From Verrucomicrobiota bacterium (GTDB lineage: Bacteria; Verrucomicrobiota; Verrucomicrobiia; CAIQCK01): a stretch of 64,000 nt of DNA. The notes beneath the pieces were generated by a model. The model did not search any database, had not been told where the DNA came from, and saw only the letters and a program-made list of their open reading frames with translations. The DNA is taken from NCBI GenBank assembly GCA_026397915.1, contig JAPLTX010000015.1, positions 1 through 64,000 on the forward strand, written 5' to 3'. A program made the translations under genes and the position numbers. This document shows positions 49,423-56,380 of the stretch, one piece after another. Numbering within the stretch: the stretch's first letter is position 1; each line of letters starts with the position of its first letter.

Positions 49423-51855
49423 TTACTCCAGTTTCGGCCCCTCGATCCGCTCCCCGCGCTGCTGGCGGGCTTGGTCGGTCACGTCGAACGTCCCGTAGAA
49501 GAGCGCGTTCGCATCCATCCACGTCACCAGTCGCTCAGTGTCGTCACGCGATAACACCACGTCGTAGTGACCTTGTCGGAGTATCTTCATCAATGAGCTG
49601 CCGCGCGCACCGAAGAAGTCGGGCTGCGACAGCGGTTCGCTGTTCACCACGCGGAAATCGCCCGGCTTGCCGCCCCACGCGGAGAACGACACGCGCCCAA
49701 TCAATGCGTTGTAAGAAACGCTGTAGCGGCCCTGAACTTGGCCGGTCAGCGCAACCTTGCCCGCAGGTTTCGCGCCGCTATGGCACGAGACGCAATGTTT
49801 ATCGAGCACCGGCTGGACGAGGATCGGATAACTCAGTGGTTTCGAGCCGTCGGGACCGGGCGTCATTGTTGACGGCGGTCGCGCGCGCGCAATCGCCGTG
49901 CGGTGCGACGAGGGGGTGCTGCTGCGCTGTTCGTGGCAGCCGACACACGAAACGCTCTCGCCCGGCTGGAGATAGGTGATGCTCCGCATCGTCTGCACCG
50001 CCTGCCCGTGTTCGTCCAACGCTTGGAACGCCAGCGCGATTTTGGCCGGCGCACGGAAATACGCCGAGCCATCCGCCTCGACCGGCACCGTGCCGAGCAC
50101 CTGCTTGCCCGGCGAGGCGTTGGCCAGGCCGACCGTCGGCGCGTTGGCGTGCGGCGTCGTCTTCGGCAACACCTGAACGATGCGAAGCCGCGTGATGCGG
50201 ACATCCGGCAACGGCGGCCACGCGTTGTAAACATTCTCGAGGAAGAAGAGACCGTCACTTGATGCGTGATGAATGCCCGATGAGTCGGATTCCTTCTTCT
50301 GCGCTGCCTCTGCGAGCAACGGGAGCGCAGGCGGCTTCGGGCGCGCGCGCAACGGCACGGGCCAGAGGCTGCAAATCTCCGGATCGCGATAGAGAAGCTC
50401 CTTGTTCCCAAACGCATCCACGAAGTAGAGGCCAAACATATTCGCCAGGTTCGCGCTCGGCTCGCCGATCAGCGGGTCGAAGCTGTAGGCGGCGAGGAAG
50501 TATTTCTCCGACAGCGGCCAGGGCGAGCGGTAACAGTGTCCCGGCCACCACTTCGCCTCCTGTGGCACCGCCGGCGGTTTCGCTGGCCCGCCCGGCGCGC
50601 GCCAGAACGCCGGCTTGGCCGTGCCGTGTGAAACTGGCTCCTCGCTCTCCGGGAAGAGCGCGTCCGGCGTCAGTCGCTTGATCGGATCGAGGCCGTCCAC
50701 GCCTCGCGTCACGTCGAGCAGAATGATCGAACCCGCCGTCATCGCGTGATGCGCTGCCGCCGTCGCCATCACCCGGCTCGATCCCGGCACCGGCTGCGCC
50801 TCCCACACACCGACGGGATTCAGTGTGTAATTGCCGTAGAACGCCCGCACATCCGTGCCGTCCGGCCGCACACTCCAGAGCTGCTGATAATGCACTGCGT
50901 TCCGGTCCACATAATCCCAGCGCGTGTAGATGACCCGTCCATCGTTCAGCACCGCCGGATCCCACTCGTGCGTCTCGTGAAATGAAATCGGATGCGGGTC
51001 CGAACCGTCGGCGTTCGCCACCGCCAGCGTGTAGGTCTGGCACGGCCCGCGCCCGCAGCGGTGAAACCCGCCCCGCCGCGTCGAGATAAAGATGATGCGC
51101 CCGTCTGGCAAATAGCGCGGGGCAAAATCATCAAACGCCCCGTCCGTGAGCTGGCGCAACCGCGAGCCGTCACTCGCCATTTCGTAGAGATGGTAATAAT
51201 GATCCGGGTGCGCCTCGCGATTTGCCGGCGCCTTGTCCACCTGACAATACGCAAACATTACGCGCTTGCCGTCGTGGGACACCTCCGCGTGCTGGAAACT
51301 GCCAACCGGCAGCGCGCCCGCCGCAAGCTGCCGGCAGCGCATCGTCCGGCCCGGCTCATCCAGCACAAACACCCCGCCGCCCGGCCGCGCGCAACTGCCG
51401 TAGTATTGCGTAAGCTGGTGGCTGAACATGCTCGGCACCTGCTTCACAAACAGCAGTGGCCCCGTCTGCGCCAGCGGATTGCTGAAAACCATCTCCCGCC
51501 GCAACTCATGCACACGCCGCCAGAGCTGTTCTGCGCGCGCCTCTGTCTTCGCCGCCGCCATCGCGCGCCATTCCTCGCGCAGTGCCTCCCAACGCTGCGG
51601 CAACTCGCCCAGCGCCACCTTCGCCGATTGCAGGTCGCGCAACAACGCATCACCCTTCTCAAACAATCGCGGGATGGCTTCCGCGTGAGTGATGGGATAG
51701 CGCCGCGTCTCGATGCCGTCCTGCTTCCGCCAGTCCTGCTCGATCATCTCCTGTTCGCTCGCCGCAATGGCCCGCGCCGGCAGCGCGAAGGAAAAGCAGA
51801 CAACAATCCCCAGCAGAAGTCCCGAATTGATCGCACGTCGTCGGTAACGCGTCAT
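49423..51855 (-). CDS. Exported hydrazine-synthase-alpha-like protein with two c-type haem motifs
   Basis: Protein of 810 residues with a signal peptide (ending ALPARAIA). A helical N-terminal part is followed by a beta-propeller-like middle (FQHAEVSHDGKRVMFAY, APRYLPDGRIIFISTRRGG, DPAVLNDGRVIYTRWDY), then a C-terminal region with CVGCHEQ and CVSCHSG, two CxxCH haem-binding sites. The layout resembles the HZS-alpha-like family widespread in Planctomycetes and Verrucomicrobia outside anammox. True hydrazine synthase needs beta and gamma subunits, which are absent here, so hydrazine synthesis is not claimed; periplasmic electron transfer or oxidation is likelier. It stands before the secreted Lon-like protease gene on the same strand. 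Confidence 0.8.
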   Translation of the reverse strand: MTRYRRRAINSGLLLGIVVCFSFALPARAIAASEQEMIEQDWRKQDGIETRRYPITHAEAIPRLFEKGDALLRDLQSAKVALGELPQRWEALREEWRAMAAAKTEARAEQLWRRVHELRREMVFSNPLAQTGPLLFVKQVPSMFSHQLTQYYGSCARPGGGVFVLDEPGRTMRCRQLAAGALPVGSFQHAEVSHDGKRVMFAYCQVDKAPANREAHPDHYYHLYEMASDGSRLRQLTDGAFDDFAPRYLPDGRIIFISTRRGGFHRCGRGPCQTYTLAVANADGSDPHPISFHETHEWDPAVLNDGRVIYTRWDYVDRNAVHYQQLWSVRPDGTDVRAFYGNYTLNPVGVWEAQPVPGSSRVMATAAAHHAMTAGSIILLDVTRGVDGLDPIKRLTPDALFPESEEPVSHGTAKPAFWRAPGGPAKPPAVPQEAKWWPGHCYRSPWPLSEKYFLAAYSFDPLIGEPSANLANMFGLYFVDAFGNKELLYRDPEICSLWPVPLRARPKPPALPLLAEAAQKKESDSSGIHHASSDGLFFLENVYNAWPPLPDVRITRLRIVQVLPKTTPHANAPTVGLANASPGKQVLGTVPVEADGSAYFRAPAKIALAFQALDEHGQAVQTMRSITYLQPGESVSCVGCHEQRSSTPSSHRTAIARARPPSTMTPGPDGSKPLSYPILVQPVLDKHCVSCHSGAKPAGKVALTGQVQGRYSVSYNALIGRVSFSAWGGKPGDFRVVNSEPLSQPDFFGARGSSLMKILRQGHYDVVLSRDDTERLVTWMDANALFYGTFDVTDQARQQRGERIEGPKLE

Positions 51856-51919
51856 GCCCGCAGACTACAGCGGCCCGCCGCCGAACGCTAGGCGGATTTC
51901 AGCAAGTTTACCCCCCCCC

Positions 51920-54394
51920 TCAGTGCATCATCTCTTCCAGCACTTTGCGGTCCGTGCCGAGATTGCTGGCTTCGCCTAACACTTTCTCCTTCTTTGCCAA
52001 AAACTGCTCGAAGGTGGACCTGGAGATCGTTGTAGGTTGGTGCATCAACTGGTTCATCAACACGGCGTATTCGGTGATTGCCAGCTTCAAGTCTCGCGTC
52101 TTCGGATGTATCCGGAATTGAAGCCCACCCAACCTTGCCGACATAGTCTTGATTACGTCATCCGGTATTTTCTTCACTGTGAAGCGATGATACGCCTTTG
52201 GGTCCGGGTCTTTCGCTAACAATCCAGCCAGCAGGGGCGTTGCAGCCATCCATATCTCATCCAGCGAGGTTCTCAGCGATAGCGTCGGCGCAAGTTGGTT
52301 GTTAGCCGCTCGCAACATGAACTCCGCCGACAAATGGTTCGGCGCCAGTCGCAACACTTCCCGCAGCGATTGATACACCCACGGATTGCGCAAGGCCGCC
52401 GCTCCGGTGTTCTTGCCGAGCCGCGACTGGACTTCGGCAAACAACGAGACGGCATTTGCCAGATTTGTTGCGCGGTCCACGCGTGCCACCGCCGCCGCAT
52501 CGTCTAGCGTGGCGATGGAAAATATCTGGGCGCTCCAAAGCATCGCCGGCGAATAGAGGACTGCTAGATCGTTAAGGTCTTCCTTGTTTGTATCGGGCAC
52601 GGCGATGACCTTGCACCCCTCCAATACCGCGCCGCGAATCTTCTCCGCCACTGCGCCCACTTCACGAATCTTCCCGTCCACTGTCACGTCGCCGGTCATG
52701 GCGTAGCCGGGATCAATCTGCATTCCGTCCAACAGCGACAGCAGCAGCACTGAGAATGCGCCGCCCGCCGAGCCGCCCGCTTGCTTGGTGTATTTGTTGG
52801 CGTAGCTGAAGCGGACCTTGCAGCCCCACTCCCATGTCGGATAGCGCAGCTTCAACAATCGCTCAGCTTCCTGCATCGAGATTCGCGTATCCTTCTCAAC
52901 ATCGGCCACGAAGTCGCACACCTTGTCGCGGCTGCTGCCACCGCGCTCAACTGTGGCAATGACGTCTTGGGCGCTGCCGGCCCGCATGCCGGCCCGGGTC
53001 TCAATAACATAAAGAGCCTTGATGCTGCTTTGGTTGCGGACAAACTTGCCGGTTTCCTTCCGCGCATTAGGCTGCGTATTAGCACCGACCGGCTGAGGTT
53101 GTTCGGGCGAAGGACCTGCCGACTCGCGCAAAGGCTTTCCCTTGCCCGTGATCTCCACGATTTCGATCTTTTCGAAGACGAAAGAGGCTCTATAGTTTCC
53201 AATCCCCAGGAGTTGGCGATTCGGAAGTTCCCAGTAGGGAGAAATGCTGGCGTCATTGAAATCGGTTTTCCATTCCGTGATTTGCTTGCCATCCATGAAG
53301 GCTTTCAAACCACTCTTCCGAACTTTCACAAGCGAAGTAAATGAACGACCAGATGCAAAGCCGATAGTGGCACCCTTTACCGTAGGATTGTTCGCGGCAT
53401 AAATGCCTTTACCGCCAACCATTTCAAAACCATAAAGCGTGTCGTCTTTATTGCCTATTATCCAAAGAGCAGCGTGTTCATTGCGTGGAAGATATTGAAT
53501 AGCGTATCCGGTTCCTTGTCTGCGACTGAGAATAATTCGGTAGTCATATTCATCCGGCGGCTCGTAAGGAATCATCAATCGCGAGCGCCCTCCGAGTTCC
53601 GATACCAACTTGCCGTCCTGCACCGCCCATTTCCCATCAACCGCGTCTTTTGCCGGATCAATAAGCGGCATCAAATTGATGACATTCGACGATGCGGCGT
53701 CGTTGTTTGTCGTTTGGGCAACAGAGCTTTCCGTGAGCCGCACGGCCTTGCCTTTCCCGGTGATTTCGAGAAGTTCGATCCGTCGGAATTCAACTTGGCT
53801 TGCATAGGTTCCAAACCCTAGAAGGTGGTGGTTCGGTAAATCCCAACCAGTATTCATGCCGGCGTCATCGTAACCTCCCTTCCACTCAGCAAGCTGTTTT
53901 CCGTTGAGATAAGCTTTCAAGTGTCTCCGCCGAATCGATAGAACGGATGTATAGGTTTGGCCTTTGTCCAGACTGTTGCTCGACTTGAGAGTCGTAGGGT
54001 TGTCGCGTATTGCTTTACCGCCCAGCATCTGGAATCCGATAAGAGTATTATTGACGGCACCCATAGCCCATCCTGACATGCGCCCAGCGTGAGAAAATAT
54101 CTGCATGACCTCAGTTGCCCCGCCAGTGATGCTGAAAACGATCCGATAATCGTATTCGTCTGGGGGTTCATAGGGAATTTGGATTCTTTCGCCTCGCTCC
54201 ATGCCTGAAATCAGGGTGCCGTGATCGAGCTTCCAAGTTCCCTTAACAGCGTCCTTCTCCAAATCAATCAACGGCATCAGATTGACAGCGCGCGACCACG
54301 CGGCCTCACCGGGTGGTGAGTCTCGCGTGAAACTCGTCGCGGGATATGCCAGCAGCAGGGCGGCTGCGAAGGCGGAGAGGCTGACTCGGTTCAT
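51920..54394 (-). CDS. Secreted Lon-type (S16) protease with two duplicated LamG/DUF1080-like modules
   Basis: Protein of 824 residues. A signal peptide (MNRVSLSAFAAALLLAY) is followed by two homologous modules (about 25-215 and 225-415), each opening NLMPLID, carrying IPYEPPDEYDYRI and closing with E(L/I)xEITGKGK. Then comes a Lon proteolytic domain: KQAGGSAGGAFSVLLLSLLD has the Ser nucleophile (Ser542), and VGAVAEKIRGAVLEGCKVIA has the Lys (Lys585). The spacing of 43 residues equals that of E. coli Lon Ser679/Lys722. There is no AAA+ domain. A helical tail of about 200 residues ends the protein. The ATG at 54394 has GGAGGA 5 nt upstream. Substrates are unknown; the modules may bind glycans or peptides. 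Confidence 0.85.
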   Translation of the reverse strand: MNRVSLSAFAAALLLAYPATSFTRDSPPGEAAWSRAVNLMPLIDLEKDAVKGTWKLDHGTLISGMERGERIQIPYEPPDEYDYRIVFSITGGATEVMQIFSHAGRMSGWAMGAVNNTLIGFQMLGGKAIRDNPTTLKSSNSLDKGQTYTSVLSIRRRHLKAYLNGKQLAEWKGGYDDAGMNTGWDLPNHHLLGFGTYASQVEFRRIELLEITGKGKAVRLTESSVAQTTNNDAASSNVINLMPLIDPAKDAVDGKWAVQDGKLVSELGGRSRLMIPYEPPDEYDYRIILSRRQGTGYAIQYLPRNEHAALWIIGNKDDTLYGFEMVGGKGIYAANNPTVKGATIGFASGRSFTSLVKVRKSGLKAFMDGKQITEWKTDFNDASISPYWELPNRQLLGIGNYRASFVFEKIEIVEITGKGKPLRESAGPSPEQPQPVGANTQPNARKETGKFVRNQSSIKALYVIETRAGMRAGSAQDVIATVERGGSSRDKVCDFVADVEKDTRISMQEAERLLKLRYPTWEWGCKVRFSYANKYTKQAGGSAGGAFSVLLLSLLDGMQIDPGYAMTGDVTVDGKIREVGAVAEKIRGAVLEGCKVIAVPDTNKEDLNDLAVLYSPAMLWSAQIFSIATLDDAAAVARVDRATNLANAVSLFAEVQSRLGKNTGAAALRNPWVYQSLREVLRLAPNHLSAEFMLRAANNQLAPTLSLRTSLDEIWMAATPLLAGLLAKDPDPKAYHRFTVKKIPDDVIKTMSARLGGLQFRIHPKTRDLKLAITEYAVLMNQLMHQPTTISRSTFEQFLAKKEKVLGEASNLGTDRKVLEEMMH

Positions 54395-54475
54395 GATTTC
54401 CTCCGTAAGATTGCGGGGCGGATTATACGGCATCGGTTTGTGGTGACAAGAACGGGTTTGGAAGATGTTTTGCCG

Positions 54476-54646
54476 GCCCGCTAAACACGCTGACGACGCG
54501 AAGGGTTGGAGAGCGTTGTAGTGTCGGCCGTCCCGGCCGACAGCTTTGTTTCGCCCAAGCAGCGGCCGGGACGGCCGCCACTACAAGACATTCGGGCGAG
54601 ACGCCCGACTCTACAACTTTTCGCGCGTCTCGCGTGTTTAGCGGGC
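54476..54646. mobile_element. MITE-like palindromic element with 15-bp terminal inverted repeats
   Basis: The ends GCCCGCTAAACACGC (54476-54490) and its exact complement (54632-54646) enclose 171 bp with no gene. Inside are a 22-bp inverted repeat with one mismatch (54518-54539 and 54563-54584, core GGCCGTCCCGGCC), a 7-bp hairpin TCGGGCG/CGCCCGA (54592-54608), and GTTGTAG/CTACAAC at 54516-54522 and 54611-54617. The whole could fold into a branched hairpin. It is a non-autonomous repeat; no transposase is in the window. Confidence 0.6.
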
Positions 54647-54675
54647 ACGGGTTCATGGTTGCGACTTCGCTTCGC

Positions 54676-55503
54676 TCAGGGCGCGACGGTGACGGAGGCC
54701 ACGTCGGTCCAGTTGCCGTTGGGGGTGCCTTTGTCCCAGAAGCGCAGGCGGAATTTGCGCACTTCGGGCGCGCCGGCCACCAGCAGCGGGCGCTCGTCGA
54801 GGTAGGGGCTTTCGGAGTCCACGGCCACAAACTGCCACTCGCCGTTGCCGCGCTGGCATTCGATCCAGACTCCCTCATGGCCGAATTTCTTGAAGACGAT
54901 CTTCACGGCCTGGCAGACGGGGCCGGGGACGATCTGGAGTTTGAAGGCGGGCATGGCCTGGTCAACGAACTCGTTGGAGGCCGGGCCGACGATGCCAAGG
55001 TCCTGTCCGATGGCCTCGGTGTAACCGGGGGCGGCTTTGATGATAGCCACGAGGTCGAAGAGACGGTTGAGGGCGCCGGGCGGGACGGAGGCGACGCCTG
55101 TGGGCAGTGTGGGCACGGTGAAGACCGGCAGGACGACGGCGTCTGGGCCGCTGCCGGCGAGGAGCAGGTCCACGGCCTCGGTGGCGGCGGGACCGAAGTC
55201 GCGGACGGCGGTGAGCCATTCGCCGAGGGCGTAGATGGTGTAGTTGCAGGAGGCGACACACGCATCCACGTGGGCCGATGGCAGGCCGAGGACGGTCTCG
55301 TAACCGGGCAGTTTGTTTCGGAAGTTTCCGAGCCAGAGGATCTGGTTCGCGATGCGGCTGGGGTAGTATGTCTGTCTTCTCATGGGTCCTTTCTTTGTTG
55401 GTTGTGTTTTCGCTGCAAGAATCTCGGCCTCGGTTGGCCAGCGCCAGCCGCGGTTGAACCGGACAGCGGGATCGCCCCAGTGTGGCAGCCAAGGATTAGG
55501 CAT
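54676..55503 (-). CDS. Conserved-looking protein of unknown function
   Basis: Protein of 275 residues, not assigned to a family. No signal peptide or TM helix. After a Trp-rich start (MPNPWLPHWGDPAVRFNRGW), the main part from about 41 begins MRRQTYYPSRIANQILWLGN and is helical, with repeated Ala/Leu/Gly segments. The last 70 residues look like a small beta-sandwich (WIECQRGNGEWQFVAVD, KFRLRFWDKGTPNGNW). The start at 55503 has GGAGG at 7 nt. An in-frame ATG at 55383 also has a ribosome binding site (AAAGGA), so a shorter product is possible. The start overlaps the heptapeptide-repeat gene by 8 nt, so they are likely translated together. Confidence 0.75.
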   Translation of the reverse strand: MPNPWLPHWGDPAVRFNRGWRWPTEAEILAAKTQPTKKGPMRRQTYYPSRIANQILWLGNFRNKLPGYETVLGLPSAHVDACVASCNYTIYALGEWLTAVRDFGPAATEAVDLLLAGSGPDAVVLPVFTVPTLPTGVASVPPGALNRLFDLVAIIKAAPGYTEAIGQDLGIVGPASNEFVDQAMPAFKLQIVPGPVCQAVKIVFKKFGHEGVWIECQRGNGEWQFVAVDSESPYLDERPLLVAGAPEVRKFRLRFWDKGTPNGNWTDVASVTVAP

Positions 55504-56227
55504 GGGTGGACCTCCGGGCGCGCTGGCGGCTGGCGGGCGGCGGCATCGCGTTCAGAGATCGCGACCCACCGCGCATGGCGGGGCTGAAAAAGGTGTTTTT
55601 GCTGGTTTTGTGGGCGTTTTGTAGGATTTTGGGGTGTTTCCCATGCGCCGCTGGATGGTTCCCCAACGCCGCGGGATGGTTACCAAAAGCGGGGGTATTG
55701 TTATTCTGCGCCGCGGGATTGATACCGGACGCGGCGGTATGGATACCGCGCGGCAGGGTATGAATACCGGACGGCGCGGGATCGTTCCCGGACGGCGGGG
55801 GATTGATACCGCGCGAAATGGGAGCGATACCCAGCGGCGCGGTATGGATACCCTGGCGCGCGGTATGGATACCATTTTGTGGAATAACGATCCCATAAGG
55901 CGCGGTAACGATACCGCGCGCCGGAATAACGCTACCATGGACGGCGGCAACGATGCGGAAGTCCGCAGCAACGATACCGCGGCCCGGAGTAACGATACCG
56001 CGGGCGAGAGCAACGCTGCGGAAATGCGCGGGAGCGACGCCGCGGCGCTGGAGATGAACGCAGCCCCGCCGACCGGCCGCTCCGGCGGGCGAAGGAAGCG
56101 AGGGCGAGGGCGGAAGAACGCGGATCGCAGAACGGAAATGTAGAGCGTGACTGCGGAGACAAAAACTTTTTCCCCGCGCTGCTTTCCAATGTATTGAAAC
56201 AACCCGAACTGTTTTCGTTACCTCCAT
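55496..56227 (-). CDS. Putative heptapeptide-repeat protein
   Basis: A 243-residue reading frame whose centre consists of about 20 seven-residue repeats of the type G-(I/N/K)-(H/N/V)-(T/P)-(A/L)-x-x, for example NGIHTARQGIHTAPLG and FGNHPAALGNHPAAHG. The DNA repeat of 21 bp keeps all frames open, so coding is not certain. Two facts favour this strand: GGAGG lies 9 nt before the ATG at 56227, and the stop overlaps the well-supported start of the next gene by 8 nt. The plus-strand frame 55643-56143 gives RRGMDTA-type heptads and is the alternative. The flanks are basic and low in complexity. Function unknown. Confidence 0.45.
   Translation of the reverse strand: MEVTKTVRVVSIHWKAARGKSFCLRSHALHFRSAIRVLPPSPSLPSPAGAAGRRGCVHLQRRGVAPAHFRSVALARGIVTPGRGIVAADFRIVAAVHGSVIPARGIVTAPYGIVIPQNGIHTARQGIHTAPLGIAPISRGINPPPSGNDPAPSGIHTLPRGIHTAASGINPAAQNNNTPAFGNHPAALGNHPAAHGKHPKILQNAHKTSKNTFFSPAMRGGSRSLNAMPPPASRQRARRSTHA
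55637..56056. repeat. 21-bp tandem repeat, about 20 units
   Basis: Units begin at 55637 and recur every 21 nt without gaps to 56056, with GATACCGCG as the commonest first half and GGTATG or AGTAAC as the common end. Units differ at many sites but never in length. The exact 21-nt phase over 420 nt suggests selection for a seven-residue protein period. Confidence 0.85.
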
Positions 56228-56380
56228 CACGAACAACCTCCGTTGACCCTGCCTTCAACGGACGAATGCTCTCACAGCGCGCCGAAAACCGTCAATTCGG
56301 AGAAACCCCTATTTTAGCATAGGGGAAACTCTTATGCTCGGAATGTGCCGCAACCGGCCGCCAGAGACCGCCGTCACAGT

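Noticed and set aside
49423..51855. True hydrazine synthase of anammox
   Set aside because: Only an alpha-like protein is present; the other subunits and anammox enzymes are missing and two haem sites alone are common.
54452..54653. ACGGGTT as a target-site duplication of the MITE-like element
   Set aside because: The right copy abuts the terminal repeat but the left copy is 17 nt away, so it is not a proper duplication.
55637..56056. CRISPR array
   Set aside because: Units are contiguous at 21 nt with no unique spacers, units diverge, and no cas genes are near.
55643..56143. Plus-strand frame over the 21-bp repeat (RRGMDTA-type heptads)
   Set aside because: It is open because the unit length is a multiple of three. 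It has no clear ribosome binding site and no coupling, whereas the minus strand has both; kept only as the alternative.
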